Assembly: GCF_010015445.1 (NCBI RefSeq)
Contig: NC_053119.1
Span: 27,355,383-27,419,382 of the forward strand
Source of the DNA: Perca fluviatilis
Lineage: Eukaryota > Chordata > Actinopteri > Perciformes > Percidae
Direction of reading: 5' to 3'
DNA: 64,000 bases
The translations under genes and the position numbers were made by a program. This document shows positions 22,951 through 34,030 of this stretch, piece by piece. Under the pieces are notes generated by a model that worked only from the letters and a program-made list of their open reading frames with translations, was not told where the DNA came from and did no database searches. How positions within the stretch are numbered: position 1 is the first letter of the stretch; every line of letters begins with the position of its first letter.

Positions 22951-24894
22951 TAACTTCCTTGATTGTTCGCTTTCCTGCCTAAAATGATAAGAGAGTTGAT
23001 TGGTCTTTTAGTTCATATCTGTGCACCTTCTAGGTCTCTCCCCCCTCACTGTACCAACTCTCTGTTACTTTGGCGGGCAGCGTCAGGGAAGTTAGCATGA
23101 GGCACGACACCCCATCGGCTACCTAGCTGATAACAAGGCAGACAGGGAGCGAGTTGAGTTTAGTGGTACCAATGCATCCAGATACAAATAGGATGTTATG
23201 TCAGGTGAAAATCTTTTTACCGTATCTGAAATGTGCCAGGGAGTGGCTTTGAAGTGATTACTATCTCCCATTGTTTGACATTTCTGCTTAAATCGTTATG
23301 TTACAGTGTGCTTTAACATCAGAAGTGACTTAATATGAGGCATTTGATAGATATTTTTAAGGGGGAATTCTTGTGGAGGCCGTTGAATGAAAGATATAAA
23401 AAAAAAAAAAAAAAACTGGCACATAACAAAAGTAACAAAATACATCCAAATGACTTTACAAAGATGGTCCTCAGCTCATTCACTGCCTGCCTGGTGTTTG
23501 GCTAGCTATTAATGACGACTCAGACAATAAGTCCTACAGTGACCTGTCTGACTCCGACAAACTGTAAGGTGTCACACATATACCAAAGTGTGAGAGTGTG
23601 AGAGTGTGAGAGTGAGTGAGAGAGTGTGTTTGCACTTGATCCAATAAGCCGCAGTACATAAACACGCACAATATATTCTCCTATAACCGGAAACCTTGCC
23701 TTTTCTCTCTGTCATAGCATCACTTCATAGGCTCAGAGCCACAAACATAACTTACCCCTTTTGTTACCTAACATGTTTAGCGAGCGTCAGAGTGAAACGA
23801 CAGTTGATCCAGAGTTGAGCAAATGAAAAATGGGAACTGCGTGTTTTGTTAACTATTTTAGTCAGGTTGTGACTATGCAAACTTCAAAAGGGAAGTTTAT
23901 TGTAGATTGTGCCACAAATGTGATGCCATCATGCAAAAAAAAAAAACATTCACCACCATTCATGGATATATTTTTTTTAACCAGAATCAAGCTGTCGGTT
24001 TGGCAGATACATTCAGATTTGTTGTCAAAATTAGGCCGTTAAACTTTCACACACACACACAAAGTGACAAATATGGACCATGACATTTGTTTGAGTTTTA
24101 TTTTCCTCTCACTAAATATGAAACACATTGTTGATATGTTCCTCAGCTATAGCCTAATAAACTGAGCAGTCAATACACAATGTTTCCTCTTTATTTTGTG
24201 CCAGATAACTATCTACCTACCAAAGCTGCCTTTTCATGTCATGAACTGAACTCACCTCCACATTTCTCTTTGCATAACATGTTTAATTGTTGCCATTAGA
24301 TTACTCTTCTACTCCGATAATAGACTGATCTTTAAACTGATTGTGTAAATCTCATAAAGACCGAGCTGACACAACCTGACTGGTTATAACACCACTGCTT
24401 CCTTGTTCTGTTGTCCTGGACGCGTACGTGAAACGTACGTCTAGTATTTCTGTAACCCAGTAGTTGTGTGTCTACAACCCAGGGCGTCGGTACAATGTTC
24501 ACGTCCCGGCACGTCTCAAACATTCCCTTAACACTACTCATGCTCCAAACCCTGAGGAACACAGGGTTGCCATTTAAAGGACAGCGCATATTGACAACTT
24601 GTCCTAATTGTGCGCACAACGCATTTCAAAGCAATGTTGTTAGCCCAGTCTCGTATTACTCGCATTCCATTCTCCTTTTCACCTTTAATTGTAGGCTCCT
24701 CTCAGGACTCGGGAGTGGCTTTGGGTGACCTCAGGGTGCGCCTGACACGCAGAGGCTGCGCAATGATCGAGGCTAGATATAGTGCTTAGGTAGGATCTGG
24801 GACAATGGGTGTGTAGAGACGGATGAGACAAAACAACCAAAGAAGGACCTCCCCTTGACTAGTTTTATTTTTTATTTTTTTTTAATAGAATAGG
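22951..24894 (+). other. selenoo 3' UTR and selenoo-mapk12 intergenic region
   Basis: AATAAA at about 24156-24161 could end the selenoo transcript and would keep the candidate SECIS inside it. Other content: an A run near 23400, GTGTGAGA-type tandem units at about 23588-23630, and a short CA array near 24048. Just before the mapk12 ATG lies a T-rich tract ending AATAG, which could be the acceptor of a 5' UTR intron. No additional gene was recognised. Confidence 0.55.
23495..23570 (+). promoter_or_regulatory. Candidate SECIS element in selenoo 3' UTR
   Basis: ATGA (23512-23515) is followed after exactly ten bases by AA (23526-23527) and, on the returning strand, by CGAC with GA at 23556-23557. 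The bases between form a stem: TCAGAC (23520-23525) pairs with GTCTGA (23546-23551), followed by a C-C mismatch and two more pairs. Tandem G-A pairs from ATGA and GA would make the SECIS quartet. The 20-base apical loop begins with AA. Weak points: helix I is poor, and the stretch about 570 nt after the Sec codon could instead be part of a repeat. It is the best candidate I found in the 3' UTR. Confidence 0.4.
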
Positions 24895-25641
24895 ATGTCT
24901 AAGCGAGTCAGGCCCGGCTATTACCGCCAGGAAGTCAACAAAACCTCATGGGAAGTACCGGAGCGGTACCGGGAGCTGAAGCAGGTGGGGACCGGGGCGT
25001 ACGGGACGGTGTGGTAAGTCAATTCTGCGAAACTTGGGGACGCTATATAACTCTGATCGTACGGCGGGTGTGTGTGCGTGTGTGTGCGTATGTGTGTGGG
25101 GAGCACGGTAACAAAGAAAGCGACGGAACAGATGGTGCCATACAGGGCAGCAGCCGCACTGTGCCACAGTCAAACAAAAGAAGAAAAAAAGTGCCTGCGC
25201 TCCGCTGAACACATGCTGCTTCACTTCCTGATATGATGGAGACACTTGCACCGATACCTTCGCTGTGACCACAGCTACCGTGTCGTCTTTAGCAACCCCC
25301 CAGGGGTTATTGAATTATGAAAAGCGCAGGCTGGTTAATTCCGGGTGAAACAGCCTCGGTGCGCTCAGCCAAGTTTACTGATACGGCTTACAACAAATTA
25401 AAAAAAGCAGCTTCTCAAGCGCCATATAGGCTAGGCTACTTCTGTGCGTCTCGCAGCGTGATACGGCCCCTTTGTTATCAATGATTAACGGTGTCTGTGG
25501 GCGGATACCACCCTGCCCTACAGCCGAATCAATGTAGCTTAATAACACATGATCAACTCTGAGAAATTGGGGTCGGATTCAAGCTGGAGATGGAGCCTCC
25601 TGCTACAGCTATATAACTGAGGGAAATGGATAGGCAGGGGC

Positions 25642-25714
<73 letters not shown>

Positions 25715-25979
25715 CTCGTTTAACTTTATTCGTGGGGTCCAAAGACAGGGAATACAGTATTCTTGTGGGGTCCGGACAGCTTTGTGGGTCCAAAATGCTG
25801 GACCCCACAACTTTAAAGGGCTGTTTGAGGGTTAAGACTTGGTTTTATGATTAGGGTTAGAATTAGGTTATGGTGAGGGAAGGGTTAAGGTTAGGCATTT
25901 AGTTGTGATGGTTAAGGTTAGGGTAAGGGGCCTGGCAATGCATTATGTCAATGACGGGTCCCCACAAAGATAGTGAAAC

Positions 25980-26015
<36 letters not shown>

Positions 26016-27156
26016 CATGCGTGCATGCCTGTGAGATAAGAGAAAGACAGATCTTCATCCACTCAGATCAGAGGATGGGAGAGATGTCATTTTCTTTCCC
26101 CTGATCACAGTGAAAGTTCCTAGATTGGTTCATGATTTCCCCATATTGTTCATGTTTCACACCAGCTAACATTCGGTGGATATATATATGACATATTTCA
26201 TCTCTCACCCTCAGCTCAGCAGTGGACTCCAGAACAGGAACCAAAGTGGCAATCAAGAAGCTGTACAGACCTTTCCAGTCGGAGCTCTTCGCCAAGCGGG
26301 CCTACAGGGAGCTGAGGCTTCTCAAACACATGAAACATGAAAATGTGAGCGTCAGCATTATCCGTAGTAGCCCTCAGGGCTGCAGGACTATTTCTTTTTA
26401 CACCAGTGGAATTAGAACAGGCAGCACTTCTTTGTTTAAAAAAAAAATGAACCAAAAGTGTAACTTATTGTATATTTCTGTCTGGTGCAGGTGATTGGCC
26501 TATACGATGTGTTTACTGCTGACCTCTCTCTGGACAGATTCCATGACTTGTAAGCTTTTGGCCAAATTATTTCAAAGTGGCATCCTGTTTGGGAAGTATC
26601 CCACTCATAATGTTTCCCTTCTTCTTCAAGTTATCTGGTGATGCCGTTCATGGGGACAGATCTGGGGAAGCTGATGAAGATGCAGAGGCTGTCAGAGGAG
26701 AAAATTCAGTATTTGGTTTATCAGATGCTCAAAGGGCTTAAGGTGGAGAGCTCTACTTTGATAGTACATTGTGGACAATTTATCTCTTTACTACTTTTGA
26801 GTTTATTTTAGCAAAAAGATCACGGTTTCACGGTATTGCGGCATTGCTATTATAGCTTTAAAATGTATTATTTTGAAATGTCCATTGGACACAATGTATT
26901 TTATTTTAAACACACTGGCAGGGAGACAGATTTCTAAACTGCACTTTCTGTCCTTGATGACTCAGCTCGTACCGCAGGAACGGTATGACGGAAAAGTTTA
27001 GTGGTTTAGAAACTGTGACTTTTGGAAACCGCACTATACCTTGAAACCGGTGACCGACCCATGCCTAGTTTATTTGTTTTGTTGATTAAATCCCTGTTAT
27101 ATTCTTTTATTGCAGTATATTCATTCTGCTGGTATCATCCACAGGGTAAGTTGTCT

Positions 27157-27215
<59 letters not shown>

Positions 27216-30200
27216 GGTAATATTTCCACCATACAGTATGTGTGAGATAAAGATTGTGTTCACACATTGTTATATCTAGTTTTAAAAGGAGTTGGCGTTT
27301 CCTGCACAAACGTATACCCTCCCCCATTTTATTACACTATTATGACTGGCTTTGAGTTTCCTCTTGCTTCTCATTTTTTTTAGGATCTCAAACCAGGAAA
27401 TCTCGCCATCAACCAAGACTGTGAGCTCAAGGTACACTTTACCTACACAAAACCATCGCGCGTCTTCATTTTATGATGTTTCTGTTTATGGAGTTCAAGT
27501 TTAAAAGGGACAGCTGTGTAATGTAACTAAGTACATTTACAGCCACCTTCTACTTCTACTCCACTATATTTCAGAGAGAGAAATATTGTGCTTTTATCTG
27601 TTACAGCTTTTGTTACTAGTGACTTTATAAGTTATGAGTTTTGCACACAAAACACATGTAGTTTATTAAATAAGATGTTTTATTATAAATCAAACTACCC
27701 AACAATATACAGGCCTACAATTCCAGCTGAAATGATTAGCCGATTAAACACTTAGTTGATTGACAGAACTTTTTTTAATTGTTTCCACTTTCTAAAAAAA
27801 GAATTTTCTGCATGGAGTACTTTTACTTTTAATACTTTAAGTACATTTCCCTGTTCATTCTTGCAGACTTTTACTTAAGTAAAATTTCCAATGCTTAACA
27901 GAGTAGTTTTACAGTGTGGTATTAGTACTTTTACTTAGGTGCAGTAAAGGATCTGGATACTTCTTCCACCTCTGAAAAGGGGCAATCTGTAAAATCAGTG
28001 CATTGCCCAGAATTGTGTGAATTTGTTTATTTTGCACAATAAAATCAAGACAACAGTAACACAGGAAAATGAACTAATAAAAAATAAAGATTGTGCAGGT
28101 GTGATCCCGTCGACCCATGCAACCTTTTGTTTTTCTGGGTCAAAATGAAAAATTCAAACTTATTTTCAACGTTTTGGTCTCTTTTCCTGATGTTTTTGTC
28201 ACTTTTCCCGTTTTTTTTCCCACGTTTTTGAAGTTTTTTCTGACATTTTTGTCACCTTTTTCAACATTCTTTTATGAATTTATTTTCAAATGCTTTAAAA
28301 TTGAATAAAACCCACAATTACTGAAAGTAGTGAACTGATCATTTATTTTACCTGTGAAGAGCGTTGTATGGAGCCATCCATGTCATATTTTTGGACAATT
28401 TGGTTGAAAGAAACCCAAAATTTCTGAAATAGAAACTTTTTGAAAATGGGTCAAATTTGACCAGAGGACAACAGGAGGGATAAGAAAACCCCTAGGGGCT
28501 TATAGAAGGAATCTCACCTAAGGAAGAGAGGAATACTATAGATAATGAACAATGTCTTGGCCAATTCTACGTTTTTTGAAACGAGTCCCTAACATCTTGT
28601 TGCCAGACCTGTAACCTCATTATGAGTCAAAATTTAAATGCTGCTGTGTCTAACTGGACTGTGTTTCATGTCGTGTTCTGTCAGATCCTGGACTTTGGTT
28701 TGGCGCGGCAGGCAGACAGCGAGATGACGGGGTATGTGGTGACTCGCTGGTACAGAGCCCCAGAGGTGATCCTGAGCTGGATGCACTACACTCAGACGGG
28801 TAATGAAGAGCTAATTAAAGAAAAAAAAAAAACACACACACTTTCACCAACGTGTCCTGTTCAGTGCTCCCCCGTTAGCACCGAATCCTCACGTTATGTT
28901 ACGATGCAGCATAGTCTTGTCAGTGCTCAGGGCTTCTGCTCCAGCTCGTGATTTACTGCATTTCCCAGAATGACCTTTACAACCTGCAGTGAACAGGCAG
29001 AGGCTTGTCGCTTTCTTTTTCTCGAACATGTCTTGTGGTTGCAGTGCATTCTGGTCTGTTGAAGCTACAGTCAGTCGAGGCATATTTATTCCTCTTGTAG
29101 TGTTGGGGAGTAAATAGTTACATGTAAGGTAGGTAGGTAGTCAGGTAAGGTACTATACTAAACTAAAAAACTATAATCAGTTACAGTTACTGGGGGAAAA
29201 ATGCGTAATTAAATTACAGTTATGTATGAAAATATTCATGATTACATTGGGGGTTACATCTAATTATTTTCTATAAAGCCCAGTTCTGACCAAAGATTCC
29301 AGACGAGACAAAATTGTTTTAGAACGTTGCAGGAAAGGTTTCAGTGTTCTAACCCTTGAACATTTGAAAATGTTTAACATTTGAAAACTTTTATTAGACA
29401 TTTATAAAAGTAATGGCATGTAATAAGTTACATTACTTTGATAAAGTCATTGAAATAGTTACACCACTATTACATTTTGTATTGGGTAACTTGTAATCAG
29501 TAACCTTTACATTTCCAAAGTAACCTTCCCAACACTGATGATTATGAATAGTGAGTCTAGAAAACAGCTAAAACTTCATTGTAAAAATACTCCTACTACA
29601 TTTTTTTGTGTCAAATTGGTAGGTTTGTGGTGTTAAAAAACATTTTGTTCGTTTAAACCAGATTGTAATAATACATATTTCCCACTAGGTGGTGATCTCT
29701 TAACACTTTACCTTATATTGCAGGTGCTTTGTTAGGGAATGCGTGCATCTTTTGCTGCTGATCGCTGGCCCACAATGTTTGCAAAATCCTCAGGATGCTA
29801 ACAGAAAGTCTGAAATGTGCTGCTTTCTGTTTCTTTCTCAGTGGACATTTGGTCTGTGGGCTGCATCATGGCAGAGATGCTGCAAGGAAAACCTCTTTTT
29901 AAAGGCAGAGACCGTATCCTTTTACCTTGCTGAACCTTTTCCGCTGTGACGAGTTACATTGAGGACTATTTGTTTTGCCGAATCAATGTAAAAATTCACA
30001 ATTTGACCTCTTAAATTATTTGAAAGAATTATCCTGACTGATCACATTTGACCCTTGACCCCTGTTCCTCAGACCTCGATCAGCTGACTGAGATCATGAA
30101 GCTCACAGGAACCCCAACTCAGGAATTTGTATCAAAACTACAATCTGAGGATGTGAGTCCGCAACATGCAGCACATACAGGAACTTAAAGATACACTGCC

Positions 30201-31488
30201 TGATTTTGTTGTAGCACCCAATCGTGCACCCAAATCCTCCAAATTTTAGGAATTGGAAACACAATTGAGCCAAATCAGTGGGTTTGTGCTGCATCAAATG
30301 CATTCATTTCTTCTCTTAGGCCAAAGGCTACATTAAAAGCCTTCCAAAAGTGGAAAAGAAAGACCTTCAAAAGGTGTTTTCCACAACTAATCCACAAGGT
30401 AGGATTTTTACCTTTTTAATTTGATCCAATTTCAGTCTGACAGTCAAGCTGTGATATGACTTACTATTTCCATTTTTGTTCTCAGCCGTGTCTGTGCTGG
30501 AGCGCATGCTATTGCTGGATCCAGAGAGCAGAGTAACCGCTGCAGATGCTCTCATGCTGCCTTACTTCACTGAGTTCAGAGAGCCAGAGGAGGAGACGGA
30601 AGCACAGCCATACGACCACTCGCTAGACAACACAGACCAGACCCTGGATCAGTGGAAACGTAAGGAGGAGCTGTTAGACTGATGGAGGGTGAAGTGGAAA
30701 AGATATTCAGATTGAAGATTTATTTATAAGGACAATGCACATTAAATGTCCCATGACATGGTGCTCTTTTATATAGACCTCAGTGGTCCCCAAATACTCT
30801 ATCTGAAGTCTCTTTCATGAAATTCAAGGTGGAGGGTGGGGGTGTGGCCCTGACCAACTGCCACTTTGCTCGTTTGAAAGCCGTGATGTCTCTCTCTCTC
30901 ATGGGTGGGCCAAATTATCTGGGCGGGCGAAGCAGAGAAAGGGGAGGTAACCTTGCTCCTTATGACCTCATAAGGAGCAAGATTCCAGATCGGCCCATCT
31001 GAGCTTTCATTTTCTCAAAGGCAGAGCAGGATACCCAGGGCTCGGTTTACACCTATCACCATTTCTAGCCACTGGGGGACCATAGGCAGGCTGGGGGAAC
31101 GCATATTATGTTAAAAAACCTCATAAAGTGAAATTTTCATGCCATTGGACCTTTAATCAACATTTCAGTAAATGCGCCAGTGTTAGTCATTTGGCTAATT
31201 TTCAACTGTAGTCCTAGTTACCTAGAATGCATGTCTTTATGGTGGGAGGAAACCCACGCAAACACGGGGAGAACATGCAAACTCCACACAGAAAGGGATC
31301 AAAGTCCGCCCAGCCTGAGGATCTGCAGTTGCGAGGCAGCAGTGCTAACCACTGAGCCACTGTGCCGCCCTGATATGAGATGTTATGTTTTAATGATATG
31401 TTCTTTGCTTCTGTCTATAGGTCACACCTTCACAGAGATCTTGACCTTTAAACCAGTCGTGCCAGAGTCCAAAGAGACCGCACTGTAG
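24895..31488 (+). CDS. mapk12: MAP kinase 12 (p38-gamma), twelve exons
   Basis: Stress-activated Ser/Thr kinase of the p38 group. Exons: 24895-25013, 26215-26344, 26491-26549, 26631-26742, 27116-27145, 27384-27431, 28685-28799, 29842-29913, 30073-30152, 30320-30398, 30486-30659, 31421-31488; 361 aa (human MAPK12 367). Seen: glycine loop GTGAYG (32-37), ATP lysine in VAIKK (54), methionine gatekeeper in [11 protein letters not shown] (Met107), typical of p38-gamma/delta and unlike the threonine of alpha/beta, HRDLKPGN (149-156), DFG (169-171), TGY activation loop (181-183), WYRAPE. The C-terminus SKETAL ends in a class I PDZ ligand, the hallmark of p38-gamma. The catalytic machinery is intact. 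Exon 5 is only 30 bp. A T-rich tract and AG just before the ATG may mark an upstream noncoding exon. Whether this is mapk12a or mapk12b cannot be told. Confidence 0.96.
25645..25713. repeat. (TG)n microsatellite in mapk12 intron 1
   Basis: About 34 TG units that directly abut the GTGGGGTCC-type repeat on its left side. A second, shorter GT array (25984-26011) abuts it on the right. Confidence 0.97.
25714..25983. mobile_element. Interspersed repeat with GTGGGG(T/A)CC termini and telomere-like core
   Basis: Left end GTTTAACTTTATTCGTGGGG and right end (reverse complement) GTTTCACTATCTTTGTGGGG form an imperfect inverted repeat of about 23 bp. The core holds TTAGGGTTAG, GGGTTAAGG and related words from about 25848 to 25930. 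TG arrays flank it on both sides. I recall this layout as a common teleost repeat; its class is uncertain. Confidence 0.7.
27162..27212. repeat. (TA)n microsatellite just after the mapk12 exon 5 donor
   Basis: About 25 TA units begin 16 nt after the 5' splice site GTAAGT (27146) of the 30 bp exon 5. Confidence 0.97.
27517..27974. mobile_element. 'ATGTAACTAAGTACATTTAC' interspersed repeat in mapk12 intron 6
   Basis: Begins GTGTAATGTAACTAAGTAC and ends GGATACTTCTTCCACCTCTG. The interior has CTTCTACTCCACTATATTTCAG and repeated ACTTTTACTT words. This word order is that of a very abundant teleost repeat. No coding content. Confidence 0.7.
28080..28482. mobile_element. piggyBac-like non-autonomous element in mapk12 intron 6
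   Basis: The right end, read in reverse complement, is CCCTCCTGTTGTCCTCTGGT followed by CAAATTTGACCCATTTTC. This is the terminus type of piggyBac-like MITEs, close to the end seen at 35428. The usual TTAA is ATAA here. The left end is not clearly defined. The T-rich interior open frame (28117-28308) is not a gene. Confidence 0.6.
29100..29536. mobile_element. 'GTGTTGGGGAGTAA' non-autonomous DNA transposon in mapk12 intron 7
   Basis: The left end GTGTTGGGGAGTAAATAGTT is mirrored by the right end, which reads GTGTTGGGAAGGTTACTTTG in reverse complement. Words such as GTAATCAGTAAC and TAATCAGTTACAGTTACTG fill the interior. The family is common in teleosts. No clear target-site duplication. Confidence 0.75.
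30743..31155. mobile_element. 'GTCCCATGACATGG' MITE in mapk12 intron 11
   Basis: Left end AAATGTCCCATGACATGG and right end (reverse complement) AAAGGTCCAATGGCATGA are inverted repeats. Internal words CTTAT-GACCTCATAAGG and GCCACTGGGGGACCATAGGC recur in a shorter copy at 32551-32699. It is inserted in the last mapk12 intron. Confidence 0.8.
31230..31371 (-). mobile_element. tRNA-derived SINE (minus strand) in mapk12 intron 11
   Basis: Read on the minus strand it starts GGCGGCACAGTGGCTCAGTG with a perfect A box TGGCTCAGTGG, then a degenerate B box (GACTTTGATCC), then TTGCATGTTCTCCCCGTG and GTGGGTTTCCTCCCACC. The order is that of a widespread fish tRNA-SINE. It ends 50 bp before the last mapk12 exon. 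Confidence 0.85.
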
Positions 31489-32550
31489 GGAGACAAGGAG
31501 TCGGCTGTGCAGCGTGGGATCGGAACAAACTTGCATGTCTCTTTTTAATCTTGGTCTCAACTGGAAGAACTCTTTGATCACAAGGCTTAATGAATGCCTG
31601 TGAATCCAGTTCCCAATTCTCTTAAACGTGCAAGCTGCCACATTTTGGATTTCTAGTAGCTTGCTTCCTGACATTAGTATCAGACCTTTTCAGCATGTCC
31701 TACAGTGCTGAGCATGCTCGCTCAGCTGCTGTAAGTCAGGTAGTAATATTCTTTCATAAGTAACTAAATTATCAAAGAATCATGGGTTGCTTTTTTTGAG
31801 TTACTTAGTCCAATTTCAGTTTCACTTCAGTGGTACACATAAGTTGTAGGATATTTTGTCTTTTTTTTTACCAAATACAGCACTACCTAACAGCTGGTTT
31901 AAAGTTCAAATCAAGACATTTTACTTTAGAGAAAAGAAATATTGTAGTCAAACTAAATCTGAAATTCTTGACTGATCCTGGTGAAATTTGTTGTTTAAAA
32001 GGGATGCTTCGCTTGAGTCATTTGTATCAGTAAAAACATAATTTAAAGGCAATAGATCCAGGAAAATGCTGCAATGAAACGAAATGTAAAATAATGAGAA
32101 TTACTTCAATTGATGTACTGTGTGTTGTGTGTTGTTTTGTGAAGTAGCTTCCCCTTCCGTGACTACGTGTCCTTAAAAGACATTTGATTGGAATTGTTGT
32201 GCGTGTGTTCGAATGTGCGTGTGTAGTCTAAACGTCTGCTCTGACCTCGTAATTCCTCCCAGTGGCCTTAAGATCACGACACAACAAAAACACTGCTGAG
32301 CTGCCAATCATACAAAATCCATCCCAGCAGGTTGTGCACAAACATTCACGTTTGAATTTCATACCAAAAACAAACTTACATCCCATTAGCTTGTTTTTTT
32401 GAAACAAAGAAAGAACAAAACACATTGTCTATGCTGACTTGTGAATTAATGTTTCTAACACTACTCGTGCTTTTTTATCATTAAAGATTCTCTTTGAAAA
32501 TTGTTTTGTTTTTTTTTGGGGGTTTCTCCCAGCCATACCTGTTTAGTGTT

Positions 32551-32699
32551 AAAGGTGCTCTTTGAATGCTTTTATATAGACCTTAGTGGTCCCCTAATAC
32601 TGCCTAATAGCCACTGGGGGACCATAGGCAGGCTGGGGGAACTTATATTAATGTTAAAAAACCTCATAAAGTGAAATGTTCATGCCATGGGACCTTTAA
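32551..32699. mobile_element. Internally deleted copy of the 30743 MITE family
   Basis: Shares the left words GGTGCTCTTTGAATGCTTTT and TAGTGGTCCC and the right words GCCACTGGGGGACCATAGGC and GACCTTTAA with the copy at 30743-31155, but lacks the interior of about 270 bp. Confidence 0.8.
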
Positions 32700-33072
32700 A
32701 TGTGCTGTAGGTAGGATTGTGAAGATTCAGGACTTAGCCAAAGAATTTGAACATTGACAACTTCTCAGTCCCTCCCCCCTTTCCGCTAAAGCTCAAAAAG
32801 TTCTTCTAAGCCCCTCCCCCCACAAGGGAGAATGAATGCGTGTGCATGAGCAGTGATTAGACCCCCCCGCCCCTCCCCTTTTGCCCTGATTGGTGCATCT
32901 TAACAGGGAACAGTGGATTTTTGCAAATCGCACTACAGGCTGTAGTTGGTGTCGGAGGAGCCAGATTTTTTTTAAATGACATGCTTCATGTAGTTCTACT
33001 GGAACATAGGGTCAGTTTCAGCAAATATGACAGAAAGCTAGTTTTATAAGTCTTACCTACTGCACCTTTAAA
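32698..33072. mobile_element. MITE with AAA(T/G)GTGC(T/A)GTAGGTA termini
   Basis: Left end AAATGTGCTGTAGGTAGGAT; right end in reverse complement AAAGGTGCAGTAGGTAAGAC. The inverted repeat is about 18 bp with three mismatches. It abuts the preceding MITE directly, sharing the TTTAAA junction. No frame inside. Confidence 0.8.
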
Positions 33073-33439
33073 CCATGGATTATTGCTCATCATAGCGTTC
33101 TTCAATAAAGTTGGGAGATTTTCCAGAGGTGGCAGAGGCTGTGATATCCTGACTTTTAGTTGTTAGTATGTATCAAGCAGCAAGCTCCAAAAGAACTGAA
33201 TCCTACATATCCCGTAATGCAAACAGTAGCATATTTCGCTAGATCCTTCCTAACTGGTTATACCCCCAAACTTGTAGTTTCCAAGCCCAGGGTGTGATAA
33301 ACCATGTGACTGATAAAGTGACCTGTATTTGTAAAATTGGCAGAGTTCCCCTTTAAATGACAATTATTATTTTCATATTAATATCCAATTCATTGTCTAG
33401 CCATTAAAGGAGATAGAGGCATTTTACTATTGTGTTGCG

Positions 33440-34030
33440 CTTTTAAACTAACACTAGATGGCAGCATGTAAGCAAGCCATGACCAGGCTGCATCTGCAGC
33501 TCCTGAGATACTAATGTTGATCTGTCTGCCTTTTTGGTCAAAGACTGAAATATCTTGACAAATATTGGATGGATTTCCACGGAATTTGCTACAGATACTC
33601 TGAGGCACCAGCTGATGAATCCCAATAACATCCTCTGACATTTTATCTAGTGCCACCAGCAGATTTTTTGATTTCAGTGAAATATTTAATAATCTAGCTG
33701 TCTGGTTTGGCATCAAATTTGTTCCAAAAAAGCCAGGTTCTTGTACTAATGTGTCCTAACTTTGGGTTAGCCTCAGACCTCTCCTCTGAAGCCATCCTCA
33801 GGTCAAAATTTAAGTCTGTCCAATACTTTGGTTTATGTCAAAACACCTCCAAAACTGATGACATTCCCATCAGCCTCAGTAGTGTACTTTGTGTTGAATC
33901 CTAACTAGATGCTAAAACTATGCTAAACATAGAAGGTAAACATGGTCAACATTGCATCTAAAAACATCAGCATGCTAGCATGCTGACATGAGTTTTTAGC
34001 TCAACGAACGAGCCACGTACAGTCCCTGAG
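33440..34030 (+). repeat. Unclassified 'TGAAATATCTTGACAAATATTGGATGG' type repeat, copy 1
   Basis: Contains the ordered words CTGAAATATCTTGACAA, GGATGGATTTCC, CTAGTGCCACCAGCAG, CAATACTTTGGTTTATG, TGACATTCCCATCAGCCTCAG, AGCATGCTAGCATGCTGACAT and TAGCTC. The same word order is found at 47610 and 51715, so it is an interspersed family. No terminal repeats or reading frame. Confidence 0.7.

Noticed and set aside
23096..23133. ATGA...CTGAT near the selenoo stop considered as the SECIS
   Set aside because: Only about 27 bases separate the two motifs and they do not pair into a stem of the needed length.
28117..28308. 63-codon frame in mapk12 intron 6
   Set aside because: Phe-rich translation of the T-rich body of a MITE.
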